Source: Mesostigma viride (lineage: Eukaryota; Streptophyta; Mesostigmatophyceae; Mesostigmatales; Mesostigmataceae). From it: DNA of 48,028 nt. The translations under genes and the position numbers were made by a program. Where the stretch lies: contig RPFO01002077.1 in the NCBI GenBank assembly GCA_009746045.1, positions 1 through 48,028 on the forward strand, given 5' to 3'. The notes below the pieces were generated by a model that saw nothing but the letters and a program-made list of their open reading frames with translations, had not been told where the DNA came from and ran no database searches. Of this stretch, positions 32,238 through 41,090 are shown piece after piece (the stretch's first letter is position 1; every line of letters begins with the position of its first letter).

Positions 32238-32547
32238 ATTCCGTAATAATATCAAATTTATTAGCTTTTGCATTTGAAGAAAACGGTTTTAGCTGAGACT
32301 TCTGGAACATGTCCTTTTTTCGGTAGTCTATATCGGACTTCATGTCCTCCTTCCACTTTGCGTGGTACTTCGCGGCTGTCTTGCGATCCACCTGGAAGTG
32401 CCTCGCCACCGAGGATATAGTCATTCCGCTGTCCTCTTGCATGGCCTTTTCGACCATCACGGCGATTCGTTCCCTGAGTTCTATTCCGTGGGCCTTGCCC
32501 AACTGGTGAGTAGGTCGCGCGTCTTTGCCCCCCTTTTCGTCCTCCAT
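32113..32547 (-). CDS. HTH DNA-binding protein, 144 aa
   Basis: The ATG at 32547 (MEDEKGG) is chosen; codons above it overlap another gene. Residues 23-66 hold a helix-turn-helix (ERIAVMVEKAMQED, then ISSVARHFQVDRKTAAKYHAKW), the style of transposase N-termini and of simple viral regulators. A Lys-rich region follows. The DNA around 32140-32330 is AT-richer than its neighbours, so the gene could be a recent arrival. No transposase catalytic domain is present. Confidence 0.5.
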   Translation of the reverse strand: MEDEKGGKDARPTHQLGKAHGIELRERIAVMVEKAMQEDSGMTISSVARHFQVDRKTAAKYHAKWKEDMKSDIDYRKKDMFQKSQLKPFSSNAKANKFDIITEFKGEENWKRISSLLADLQTRFVPQYTASDIVRVVRSGRSPP

Positions 32548-32588
32548 GCCATCGTAGTACCATACTCCAACGTCATTTTTCGGGCGAT

Positions 32589-33017
32589 TTAAAAGCGAGC
32601 ACGCTGAGTCAGATCGGGGCGTGGCACGGTCACGAACCGAGTCACGTCCGTCTCCGTTGGTGACTCCGCGATGGACTGAAACGTGTTTCGCATCCGAACG
32701 CTCGGCGCCTGGTTCCGCACGCTCTCGAAATCTCTTCCGTTCGTGTAGTTGGCGTACGGATTCGTAGCGTCCTCGGTGACCGCGAACACGTTTTCTTTCT
32801 TCACGAACCTCGTGTCGATTGTGTACGCCGCGTGCGACAGCAGAACAATCGCGAATCCGGCGATGACGGCTCGGACGGACCACATCACGGCGCCTCCCAC
32901 CAACATGACGTACAGCCCGAACCGTTTCGCCGCCACGCACCGTTCCGCCAGCGAGGCGCCGGGGACAAAGGGCCAAAAACACAGCGGGTCATCCAAAATA
33001 CCTTGGAAGATGTACAT
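32589..33017 (-). CDS. Membrane protein, 142 aa
   Basis: ATG at 33017 (MYIFQGILDDP). A hydrophobic segment spans about residues 34-46 and a second about 51-67, with the remaining C-terminal half soluble and rich in Asn, Arg and Val. The C-terminal part looks like a virion-surface or lumenal domain. No family recognised. Confidence 0.55.
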   Translation of the reverse strand: MYIFQGILDDPLCFWPFVPGASLAERCVAAKRFGLYVMLVGGAVMWSVRAVIAGFAIVLLSHAAYTIDTRFVKKENVFAVTEDATNPYANYTNGRDFESVRNQAPSVRMRNTFQSIAESPTETDVTRFVTVPRPDLTQRARF

Positions 33018-33041
33018 TCCTCTATACTAACCACTGTAAAC

Positions 33042-33548
33042 TTATTTTTGGATCGCCGGGAGATCCACGGTGGACGATGCGATCTTGGAGACCCCGGACA
33101 TCACCTCGCTCATCAGGTTGGAAGCGTCTGCCTGTCCGGTCTCAAACTTCTCCGCGATGTCCCTCGCCAGCATCTCCGCTTGTCGCAGGATCTCGTCCGG
33201 GATATTCCGCACGCCCATCCCGATCATGGCGAGAGTGGAGAGGTACTGCCATATCGCGTCCTTCGTACCCTGCGGCGCCCCGGCCCAGTGCTTCTTGAGG
33301 TCCACCTCGTTCAAGTACGGGATGGAGTTCGCGGCATCCTCGAACAACGCCTCGTCCTGGTCCGTGATCATTGTGAGGTGCGGCTCGATCGCGTCCATGA
33401 ATGTTTCGAGCGGCAGGCGGACATTCGCTTTGGTCGCGAGCTTCAACGCGGTCTGAACCCCCGCGATAGATTTCTCCTCGGGGAACGCCAAGGCCAGCTC
33501 ATCGAGGAACATCGCCAGCATGTTGTTGAATGCCTGGACCGCCGACAT
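33042..33548 (-). CDS. Conserved helical protein, 168 aa, unknown function
   Basis: ATG at 33548. The protein is all-helical and soluble with MLAMFLDELALAFPEE and, centrally, EDAANSIPYLNEVDLKKHW followed by KDAIWQYLSTLAMIG. The 'L..vdl..hW......k.aIWqYL.tL..ig' spacing recurs in giant-virus proteins that I cannot name exactly. A short Ala/Ser tail follows. Likely cytosolic or virion. Confidence 0.5.
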   Translation of the reverse strand: MSAVQAFNNMLAMFLDELALAFPEEKSIAGVQTALKLATKANVRLPLETFMDAIEPHLTMITDQDEALFEDAANSIPYLNEVDLKKHWAGAPQGTKDAIWQYLSTLAMIGMGVRNIPDEILRQAEMLARDIAEKFETGQADASNLMSEVMSGVSKIASSTVDLPAIQK

Positions 33549-33634
33549 GATGGAGCGAGTGCACTATCATCCATCATGCGATAATTTATTTACGCGTTTA
33601 AAACGAACCGCATTATTTCAGCGAAGTTGTATAA

Positions 33635-34264
33635 ATGGAGGTCAAGGTCCGGCTCGACAACAAGATTCACGCATGGAAGTTCCCGAACTCGATGATCCAG
33701 AGCGTGATGAGCAACTTGGGCGAGGACGCCGAAACGTGCAAACGCATTATCAAAAACATCGTCGTGCGTCTGGCGAGCGTCCTCGAGACGAAGGAACTTC
33801 ACGGGACCGTCACGGACGTGGAGGTGATTTGTCTCATGCACATACGGCAGCAGGAAAACCTGCCGGAAGGGATCAAGAAGGCCGCCACCGAGGTGCTGAC
33901 CGCGTGGAAGGATGCGGAGGACAGCATCTCCGCGGACGCTAGGAGGGGTCTGCGGGTGTCGGAGCGCATGATCCCGATCCTGCTTTCGTGTCAGAACCGG
34001 GACGAGTTCGAGAAGTATTTCACCCAGGTCATATACCCTAACATCGAAGAGGGCCACGTGGCCTCGATCATCCGTTTTTTCAACGTGTTGGGGGAGTGGG
34101 TGATGCGCGACGAGTCGCCCGTGAAGGAGGATAGCCATTACATCGAGAAGTACCTCCTTCGCATCTTCACGAACCACGTGGTGCCGTTCCTGGCGGTCAA
34201 GAAAAAGGATGTGGTGGCCAAGAGGTTCAACACGGCCGCGGAGGTCATGAAGGAGTACGTGTAG
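33635..34264 (+). CDS. Hypothetical helical protein, 209 aa
   Basis: ATG at 33635. The protein is helical, with many Ile, Val and Leu heptads (residues 40-130) and charged loops, no membrane segment, no zinc sites and no catalytic motif. It may be an adaptor or virion-assembly factor. It lies on the plus strand opposite the preceding minus gene, with an AT-rich gap (TTTATTTACGCG...) between. Unknown. Confidence 0.55.
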   Translation: MEVKVRLDNKIHAWKFPNSMIQSVMSNLGEDAETCKRIIKNIVVRLASVLETKELHGTVTDVEVICLMHIRQQENLPEGIKKAATEVLTAWKDAEDSISADARRGLRVSERMIPILLSCQNRDEFEKYFTQVIYPNIEEGHVASIIRFFNVLGEWVMRDESPVKEDSHYIEKYLLRIFTNHVVPFLAVKKKDVVAKRFNTAAEVMKEYV

Positions 34265-34321
34265 TCCTGCCAGCTCGTCTCGGGACCGGGGTTTATTTCG
34301 GGAACATACAGTGACAGATCG

Positions 34322-34816
34322 ATGAGCGGCGCTCCCTTGAACCAAGCGTACAGTTTCACCCCTTCTGGCGAGTCCGTGTCGGCGCACTCCTCGATCCCTC
34401 AGCCGCAAACCGAGCAAGCCCAGCCTCCTTTCATGCATCCCGAGAGCGGTGGCCGAGAGCCGATCCACATCCCAGGGCCTCTGACCATCCCTCCTCCGAA
34501 TCACAACGCGCCTCCGCCTCAACACGTTCATCCGCATCCCAACATGCACAACATGATGCCGCCGCCGCAGACCCACCAGCCGCAACCGCCCAGAAGACAG
34601 CCCCTTGAGCCTGTGCCAGACCGGATGGGGCTAGAGACCCGCATGCGCCAGATCGCGGCGGAAGAGGCGAGGGGGAACGTGATCATGTATATGGTGATAG
34701 GCGCCGGCCTAGCGTTCATTCTCGGATACCTGTACAATAACCGGTCGGTGTTTGCTCCCCCGGTCCGGTACATGGACCCGGCCGCTCAAATGGCCGGCTC
34801 GTTAGCCCGGAGCTGA
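34322..34816 (+). CDS. Pro-rich protein with C-terminal membrane anchor, 164 aa
   Basis: ATG at 34322. The first 110 residues are rich in Pro, Gln and His (long runs of PPP, QPQ, HPH), disordered in character. Then a charged helix, a hydrophobic segment at about residues 122-137 and a short Ala/Gly tail. A tail-anchored membrane protein, probably of the virion membrane. Unknown family. Confidence 0.55.
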   Translation: MSGAPLNQAYSFTPSGESVSAHSSIPQPQTEQAQPPFMHPESGGREPIHIPGPLTIPPPNHNAPPPQHVHPHPNMHNMMPPPQTHQPQPPRRQPLEPVPDRMGLETRMRQIAAEEARGNVIMYMVIGAGLAFILGYLYNNRSVFAPPVRYMDPAAQMAGSLARS

Positions 34817-34853
34817 TTTTTTTTTTCTTTAGATAGTACTATAACGAACGAAG

Positions 34854-37800
34854 ATGTCTCTCTGCGAGAACATGGGTGCTTCTAGGCTGCGGAAGTTGTC
34901 CGTGAACGAGCTGTGGAGTGACGACAACGTTTCCGCGGCGCTTCAGGACCTCAAGGTGTACGGATGGGACAAGATCGACCTTATTCCCAACCGTTCTTCC
35001 GGCAACGACACCACAAACCTGGTGCGTGACGCGACGAACAAGGTCACCGTGTATGGCGACCTCGCGGTCATGGGCGCATTCAGCGCCGGCGGGTCGGACG
35101 GCGCGACGATCGGAGACGTCAACCTCGCCACTTTGACGTACGAGAAGGACGCCGACACGTCCGAGGCAAACAACGGCGCTGTCCGGTCCGTTCTCAACCA
35201 CTTGATTCTGAAGGGCCAGACCACCGCGCACGAGGTCATCGTCGACGATTCTCGCCTGGTCGCTCACAAGACCGCGAAGACCTCCGTCAACTCGGAGCCC
35301 GACGCCTTCGCGGTCCGGGGTGACAATGGGAACGACAACCAGCAGGTTCTGATGGGCATGGTGTATGCCTCCGGCCACACCTCCGGGGGTCAGACCGGGT
35401 CCACGAGCTGGAGGGGCGTGGTGGACAGCGGGGCGAACGACATGGAGTTGGTGTCCGACGCTCAGCTGCGTCTTTCGGCGGACGGGTCCTCGAGCGGAGT
35501 TGTCCGCCTCGCGGCCGGTGCGGCGGTCGAGATCTGCCCTTCTGTCGGCTCGAACCGCGGGCAGGACCCGAACTCCAAGCTGTCGATCTCATACTCCGCC
35601 GTGACCTACAACACCAATCCGGACGAGTGCACCAAGATCTCCGCGGTGTCACTGGGCGGCGCCTCCAACACCGGCGAGCACATCTGGATCACCGGTGACA
35701 CGAGCGTGACCGATTCGAGCGTCACGGTGGAGGAGGTGAAGTTCGTCAACTCGTCTCTTTCGACCACCAACGCGGTCCTCGCTCTGGACGCGGCCACCTC
35801 CGTGAACGTGACAAGCGACCTCATTCTCACCGACACCGCTGGGACCGCAGGCAGCATTACCTCCTCCACGGGTGCGCTTAACCTGACCTCTGCGTCGGGT
35901 GGCGTGAACGTGGACGACGTCAACGTGACCGGTTCCGCCCTGTCCACCACCAACGCGATCCTCTCTCTGGACGCCGCCACCTCCGTGGACATCACCAGCG
36001 ACCTGATTCTGACCAACACCGCGGGGACTGCCGGTAGCGTTACCTCTTCTACTGGCGCCCTCAACCTGACCTCTGCGTCGGGTGGCGTGAACGTGGACGA
36101 CGTCAACGTCACCGGTTCCGCCCTGTCCACTACCAACGCGATCCTCTCTCTGGACGCGGCCACCTCCGTGGACATCACCAGCGACTTGATTCTGACAAAC
36201 ACCGCCGGGACTGCCGGTAGCGTTACCTCTTCTACCGGCGCTCTGAACCTGACTTCCGCCTCGGGTGGCGTGAACGTGGACGACGTCAACGTCACCGGTT
36301 CGGCCGTTTCCACCACCAACGCGATCCTCTCTCTGGACGCCGCCACTTCCGTCAACGTGACGAGCGACCTTATCCTCACCGACTCCGCCGGGACTGCGGG
36401 CAGCATCACCACCTCCACGGGTGCCCTCAATCTGACTTCCACATCGGGCGGCGTGAACGTCGACGACGTGAACGTGACCGGTTCGGCCGTCTCCACCACC
36501 AACGCGATCCTCTCTCTGGACGCGGCCACCTCCGTGGACATCACGAGCGACCTCATCCTGACGAACACGGCCGGCACCGCTGGGTCCGTGACCACCTCCA
36601 CGGGCGCTCTGAACCTGACCTCGAGTTCCGGCGATGTGAACGTCGCTAGCGTCAAGGTCAACGGTTCGGCCGTCTCCACCACCAACGCGATCCTCTCTCT
36701 GGACGCCGCCACCTCCGTCAACGTCACTAGCGACCTCATCCTCACCAACTCGGCGGGGACCGCGGGCAGCGTGACCACCTCCGTCGGCCCTCTGAATCTG
36801 ACTTCCACATCGGGTGCCGTCAACGTGGCCAGCGTGAGCGTTACAGGTGCGAGCGTTTCTACCACCCAGGATGTCCTTTCCCTTTCCGCGCCCATCTCCG
36901 TCGACATCGATAGTGACCTCGTCGTCACCAACAGCGCCGGGACAGGCGGCAAGATCACCACCTCCATCGGCTCTCTCGAGCTCACCTCCGCCACCGGAGA
37001 GGTCACCATCAACGGAAACCTCAACATCACCGGGACGACCAACAGCATTAACCAGACCACCACCAACATCGCCGTCACCGACAAGGTCGTCTCCCTCGCC
37101 AAGCCGGCAGACGTGAACGTCGCGTCATGGCCGTTCGACGCGGGCACGCCCGCCGTGGACACCACCTCCGCCGTCTCCATGTCCCTCTCCGGCACCGCCG
37201 TGTTCTCGGCCGAGAAGCTCTCCATCCCCGCCGCATCCGCGTACGCGACCACATCCAGCGCCTTGTTCCCATCCGGGACTGCCGGTTTCCAGGTGTGCGT
37301 CAACACCACTTTCGTCGGCTCTCTCCCCGCCGCCGACTCGTTCATCATGGCCTATGGTGCCGTTTCGGGCGTGTTCGTTCGCGTATCGTACGACCAGGCC
37401 AACGACTGGCTGGTCGTCAGCGACGGCACCAACTCGGCCCATTCCCCCGCCTCCCTCCTCCTCGCGGACACCCCTGTGAACATCTGCATCAGGAGGGACC
37501 CTCTCACCTCTACCCTCTCCCTCATGACCAACATGGTCGCGAGGACTCTCACCGAGGCCGGCGCGGGTCAGCTGAGCGCCCTCGCCGCTCTCTCGTTTGC
37601 GGCGAGCCCGACTCTGTACATCGGCCACTTCGGCGCAGACGCCTCGTCCGCCCCCATGAAGTTCGACGATGTCCGCGTCGTCTCCGTGACCGCTCCCACC
37701 AACTCCTCTTCTTCTGGCGCCGGTATCCTCGTGGAGGGCGACGGCCAGGTGAGCTCCACCGACGTGGAGAGGTCCGTGAAGTGGTTCGCGAACAGCTCGC

Positions 37801-38747
37801 AGGACCGCGGCGATTACCAGGGGTCCTACTGGCACGTGAAGGGAGGCCAGCTCATGCTGTCTCGCACGATCGACAACTCCCTGCGCAAGGCCCCAGGTAC
37901 GTCCGTTCTTCTTTCCAGTCTCCCCGCCTCCAGCACCGAGGTGGCTAAGTGGGAGTTCGGGTCTGGCCTCGTGAGCGAGGGCGGATCCTTGACCCTCGTG
38001 GCCGCCGGAACCACGCCCGCGAGCGTCGCGGGCGGCGTGTTGAAGACCAACAACACCGCGCAGGCCGACGGGCGCGCCGCCATCACCAACGCCGCGCTGC
38101 CGAGCGGGTCCACGAACATCACCGTGGTCGCCTCCGTGGCTCCTCAGGCGGCTCTGAACCATTCGAGCGCGAACGGGCTCGAGCTGCTCGCGTACGGCGA
38201 CAACTCCACCGCCGGCGCGTTCCTCCGCGTTTTTACCTCGAGCGCTGGAAAGCTCTCGGTGACCAACGGCAGCAACACCGACGAGACCACGTCCGTGGTC
38301 GTCGGGTCTTCTGCCTTCACCCTGGGCCTGCAGCTTGCCTCGGGCGTGCCCAAGATTTTCGTCAACGGAATCGAGCGGACTCTCGCGACCGCAACCGTCA
38401 CCGGAGTCACCGTGGCCGTGAAGAGGCTGTCCCTCGGTGCGGACTCTCTCCAGACCGTCACGAAGGACGTCTGGTACGACAATGTCCGCGTGTGTGACAC
38501 CCTCATCAGCGGGAACGCCCAGTTGTACAGGTACAGCGACGAGTACGACGCGACCCCGCTCACGGTCACGTACGGTTTCCGGATCGCGGACGACGAGTCT
38601 CTCCAGATCGTGAAGACCCAGGGGTCTGACAGCTCTAGTCTGATATTAGGCAACCCCATACCCGTCAACGACTCAGGGTTGAACTCGATGGGTGCCATCA
38701 ACAGTGGAAATGTGGACGTCGTTACTGAAATGCTGAACAAGCCTTAA
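34854..38747 (+). CDS. Giant repeat-bearing fibre/adhesin protein, 1297 aa
   Basis: The protein begins MSLCENMGASRLRKL; the same MSL(P)CEN start opens the fibre gene at 41759-44680. It has a globular head (about residues 10-290), then about seven tandem 61-residue units (about 301-730) of short beta strands with TSDLILT, GSVTSSTGALNLTS and VNVDDVNVTGS cores, then two LamG-like beta domains (about 760-945 and 965-1240) with WHVKGGQLMLSRTID between, and a small C-terminal piece. The shaft is typical of fibres; the LamG domains suggest glycan binding. Probably a surface fibre used for attachment. Codon third positions differ between units, which argues for selection on the protein. Confidence 0.75.
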   Translation: MSLCENMGASRLRKLSVNELWSDDNVSAALQDLKVYGWDKIDLIPNRSSGNDTTNLVRDATNKVTVYGDLAVMGAFSAGGSDGATIGDVNLATLTYEKDADTSEANNGAVRSVLNHLILKGQTTAHEVIVDDSRLVAHKTAKTSVNSEPDAFAVRGDNGNDNQQVLMGMVYASGHTSGGQTGSTSWRGVVDSGANDMELVSDAQLRLSADGSSSGVVRLAAGAAVEICPSVGSNRGQDPNSKLSISYSAVTYNTNPDECTKISAVSLGGASNTGEHIWITGDTSVTDSSVTVEEVKFVNSSLSTTNAVLALDAATSVNVTSDLILTDTAGTAGSITSSTGALNLTSASGGVNVDDVNVTGSALSTTNAILSLDAATSVDITSDLILTNTAGTAGSVTSSTGALNLTSASGGVNVDDVNVTGSALSTTNAILSLDAATSVDITSDLILTNTAGTAGSVTSSTGALNLTSASGGVNVDDVNVTGSAVSTTNAILSLDAATSVNVTSDLILTDSAGTAGSITTSTGALNLTSTSGGVNVDDVNVTGSAVSTTNAILSLDAATSVDITSDLILTNTAGTAGSVTTSTGALNLTSSSGDVNVASVKVNGSAVSTTNAILSLDAATSVNVTSDLILTNSAGTAGSVTTSVGPLNLTSTSGAVNVASVSVTGASVSTTQDVLSLSAPISVDIDSDLVVTNSAGTGGKITTSIGSLELTSATGEVTINGNLNITGTTNSINQTTTNIAVTDKVVSLAKPADVNVASWPFDAGTPAVDTTSAVSMSLSGTAVFSAEKLSIPAASAYATTSSALFPSGTAGFQVCVNTTFVGSLPAADSFIMAYGAVSGVFVRVSYDQANDWLVVSDGTNSAHSPASLLLADTPVNICIRRDPLTSTLSLMTNMVARTLTEAGAGQLSALAALSFAASPTLYIGHFGADASSAPMKFDDVRVVSVTAPTNSSSSGAGILVEGDGQVSSTDVERSVKWFANSSQDRGDYQGSYWHVKGGQLMLSRTIDNSLRKAPGTSVLLSSLPASSTEVAKWEFGSGLVSEGGSLTLVAAGTTPASVAGGVLKTNNTAQADGRAAITNAALPSGSTNITVVASVAPQAALNHSSANGLELLAYGDNSTAGAFLRVFTSSAGKLSVTNGSNTDETTSVVVGSSAFTLGLQLASGVPKIFVNGIERTLATATVTGVTVAVKRLSLGADSLQTVTKDVWYDNVRVCDTLISGNAQLYRYSDEYDATPLTVTYGFRIADDESLQIVKTQGSDSSSLILGNPIPVNDSGLNSMGAINSGNVDVVTEMLNKP
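35754..37040 (+). repeat. Tandem 183-bp (61-residue) coding repeats
   Basis: About seven in-frame units inside the fibre gene. The cores ACCACCAACGCG and GACCTGATTCTGACC recur at about 183-bp spacing (near 35760, 35943, 36126, 36309, 36492, 36675 and a degenerate one near 36858). The protein is better conserved than the DNA. Confidence 0.8.
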
Positions 38748-38815
38748 ACGTAACGGTTCGTCATGCAAGAGAAAATAACAGTCTCAAATAAATAAAGCGG
38801 AAACCTTCGTTCGAA

Positions 38816-39214
38816 ATGCCTCCTAATCTGTTAGATTCAGCAGGGACGCTGCATTTTAAAAATGTACAGACGCAAGGTTTCATCGCGGCGAGTGAAGACC
38901 GGACGAGGACATCCACCGTGCGCTTTCTCGTGCAAGGCGGGAAGACGCTCATGGTGTTGGACAAACCCGGGTCCGACGTCGCACTAAGTCCAGCCGTTGT
39001 TTTCGAGAACGATTCCGTCAGTCTCCGTACCGGGACAAGCCTCCTCCAAGTTTCTAGTTCGGGGACGTCCACGGGATCGGTCGGGTCTATGAATATAGGA
39101 GAAGTTGGGAACGGTAGCACAAAATACCGGCTCGTCGTTAACGGCCACGACGAACTGGAGATACAAAAGTGGGTCAACGGCGTGTACGTCAAGACCGTCC
39201 AACTTTTGTCGTGA
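38816..39214 (+). CDS. Fibre-associated structural protein, 132 aa
   Basis: ATG at 38816. Short beta strands with GTSLLQVSSSGTSTGSVGSMNIGEVG and a C-terminal VNGHDELEIQKW are in keeping with phage or viral tip and fibre proteins. It is small, lacks a signal peptide and follows the giant fibre gene by 68 bases. The opposite-strand ORF over the same place is rejected because it lacks such structure. No exact family. Confidence 0.55.
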   Translation: MPPNLLDSAGTLHFKNVQTQGFIAASEDRTRTSTVRFLVQGGKTLMVLDKPGSDVALSPAVVFENDSVSLRTGTSLLQVSSSGTSTGSVGSMNIGEVGNGSTKYRLVVNGHDELEIQKWVNGVYVKTVQLLS

Positions 39215-39277
39215 TTCCGTCCACGCGCGATACGTGTCCGTTAATTATGTTCGCGCTTTAGACCAGAGATATCCTGC

Positions 39278-39496
39278 ATGCCGGCCGTTAAGGAAGTTGT
39301 GTGCGAAGAACTGCGCGTCGAGAAGGCCATAAAGCTCGGAAACGACTCCCAAGAACTTTCTGGAACCAATCCCATCGACATCGGACCAGCCCGAATTCGA
39401 TCAAGAAAGGTCGGGGATTCGTCTTCGAGACTCGAGTTTGGCAGAAAACAACCAGACGGCACCGTAGAAATCCTCGGCTGGATATCGTCCCAGTAA
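39278..39496 (+). CDS. Small fibre-cluster protein, 72 aa
   Basis: ATG at 39278. Residues 1-20 form a charged helix (KEVVCEELRVEKAI), the rest beta strands ending RKQPDGTVEILGWIS. Similar in flavour to the C-terminus of the previous protein and so possibly a structural relative, but I cannot show homology. Next gene starts 9 bases after its stop. Confidence 0.45.
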   Translation: MPAVKEVVCEELRVEKAIKLGNDSQELSGTNPIDIGPARIRSRKVGDSSSRLEFGRKQPDGTVEILGWISSQ

Positions 39497-39504
39497 CACT
39501 CGAG

Positions 39505-39714
39505 ATGGAGACACGGTGCTTCCACCCCTCCGGTCTCCCACCGTCCGAATGCCCCGGGATCCGCGATCACGAACTTATAGAGCACGCGGATTGCTTGAAC
39601 ATTTGCAGCACTTGCTGCAAGCGGATGAACGCGCTTTGTCCATACTGCGGCCAGGCGATGGTTCGAAGAGTGAAAGAGGCGCGGAGAGTCGCGATCGAGA
39701 GGGGCCACAAATAA
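39505..39714 (+). CDS. Small zinc-binding protein, 69 aa
   Basis: The ATG at 39505 (METRCFHPS) is preferred over the longer ORF start. Cys and His are numerous: CFH, CPG, CLNICSTCC and CPYCG, with a basic helix at the end (RRVKEARRVAIERGHK). The pattern is that of a compact zinc finger, possibly binding nucleic acid. It lies within the fibre-gene cluster. Confidence 0.5.
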   Translation: METRCFHPSGLPPSECPGIRDHELIEHADCLNICSTCCKRMNALCPYCGQAMVRRVKEARRVAIERGHK

Positions 39715-39719
39715 ATGTA

Positions 39720-40322
39720 ATGGAGTTGTATGACATCATGAGCGTCGAGTACGCGCTCGGGGCGCTCTTCCTAGTCGCCGTCGTTGCCTTCGTGGTCATA
39801 TACACCCTGACCCTGAAAGACCCATCTTTCGCGGAAAAAATGCCCGCCTGGTGGGTGAAATTTGTGAAGGGTGGAGACGCTCCCTCGGAAACAGAAAAGG
39901 ACGAGAAAAAGAAGGAGGAGGATCACGCAACGCTCGTTTCCTCCGCTGTGGGCGAGGCCATCAAAGGCGGCGTGGCTATCGACGTCGAAAAGTGGAAACG
40001 CGCCGTCCACGCGGCGCTCTCTGACCATTTGGATGGCCTACGACAGAAACGAGACGCTCTCAAAAGAGGGTCTACTGAACGCGCGAAGGCCGACGATGAC
40101 GTCAACGAATTCAAAGCGGGGGTGGACATGTTGGAGATCCGGTTCACGAGGGACTTGAACTCGAATCCGCAGACGGCCATGTCGAACTTGCTCAACATGG
40201 TTTTGCCTATAGGAGCCAGCAAAGACCTTGTAAAATCGACGATGTCGTCACCCGATACTTGGGTCAAGGCCGAAGGAGCCACGACCGCTCTTTCGAATTA
40301 TATATTGACAGCGTACTCTTGA
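39720..40322 (+). CDS. Membrane-anchored coiled-coil protein, 200 aa
   Basis: ATG at 39720 (MELYDIMSVEY), six bases after the previous stop; an ATG at 39738 is the alternative. One N-terminal membrane helix (about residues 10-28), a Lys/Glu-rich hinge, then a helical domain holding ADDDVNEFKAGVDML, which resembles EQANNEVNEFRAQW in the gene at 5998. The two are probably paralogues. Likely virion inner-membrane or core protein. Confidence 0.6.
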   Translation: MELYDIMSVEYALGALFLVAVVAFVVIYTLTLKDPSFAEKMPAWWVKFVKGGDAPSETEKDEKKKEEDHATLVSSAVGEAIKGGVAIDVEKWKRAVHAALSDHLDGLRQKRDALKRGSTERAKADDDVNEFKAGVDMLEIRFTRDLNSNPQTAMSNLLNMVLPIGASKDLVKSTMSSPDTWVKAEGATTALSNYILTAYS

Positions 40323-40346
40323 ATTAATAATTTGGAATATCATACA

Positions 40347-41090
40347 ATGGCGACCGCATTTGAAAAATTCCTCAATTTCCTCACCCTGTGTGTGACTGCA
40401 TTTCTACTAGGCGTAGTCTTGTACACGGTTTTGTCGGGGAAGCCCCCTTTATCCATAGGCCTCAAGTCCACGAAACCCCCAACGGAAGAAAAGGAAAAAA
40501 AGGCCGATGCCGAGGATGAAGCGACGTCCTCGAAGGAGAAAACGGCGGAAACGTCCGTGTCGCGCAAAGAGAAGGCCCTCACTATATCGGACACTCTAGC
40601 CGAACAGACATATCGCACCATCGTCGTCTCGACGAACCCGATAGCAATGGTGGCGGACACCGCCTCCATGTTGTTGGGAGTGATGGGCGCTCATCGAGCC
40701 GCGAACGGAATCGGCAAAGCGATTGACGCCGTGATAAGCCGCACCCCTCTAGGCGCCCTGTTTGGAGCGCTTTTTGACCCGAAATTGAGCGCCAAGTGTA
40801 AAGCTAGACAGATCCTGTCGTTCGGATTCAGCAGGTGCGGGGGGATACTTTCCAAATCCAAACCCCGGGAGTTCACGAAAGAGGAGGAAACGCCCATCGT
40901 TTCGGAGCGTTTTTCGTACAAAACGTACGTGTACAACCCTGAAACGAAAACCGTCCGCTTAGGCGACACTGCCGAGCGGTTTTCGGTGAAGGAAAATGCG
41001 ACCGTGCCGCCCAAACAGCCCGCTCTGACGTTGCCGACGACTTCGACGGATCACGTGGTTACGGCGGGCTCCGAAAGGTTCAAGTATTGA
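40347..41090 (+). CDS. Membrane-anchored protein, 247 aa
   Basis: The ATG at 40347 is preferred; the longer frame uses a TTG at 40332. An N-terminal hydrophobic segment (about residues 7-27) precedes a Lys/Glu-rich acidic stretch, then a helical domain with a Gly/Ala patch (GVMGAHRAANGIGKAID) and a Thr/Pro-rich C-terminus. Third of a run of similarly built anchored proteins (with 39720 and 5998). Function unknown. Confidence 0.55.
   Translation: MATAFEKFLNFLTLCVTAFLLGVVLYTVLSGKPPLSIGLKSTKPPTEEKEKKADAEDEATSSKEKTAETSVSRKEKALTISDTLAEQTYRTIVVSTNPIAMVADTASMLLGVMGAHRAANGIGKAIDAVISRTPLGALFGALFDPKLSAKCKARQILSFGFSRCGGILSKSKPREFTKEEETPIVSERFSYKTYVYNPETKTVRLGDTAERFSVKENATVPPKQPALTLPTTSTDHVVTAGSERFKY

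Noticed and set aside
35754-37040. CRISPR-like array
   Set aside because: The repeats are in-frame protein-coding units without spacers of constant length.
35606-37348. Long open frame (580 codons) on the minus strand opposite the giant fibre gene
   Set aside because: It mirrors the tandem repeats and is GC-biased antisense; it has no start context or recognisable domain, while the plus-strand product is clearly a fibre.
38761-39192. Minus-strand ORF over the fibre-associated gene
   Set aside because: The plus-strand frame has fibre-like composition and lies in the same direction as its neighbours.
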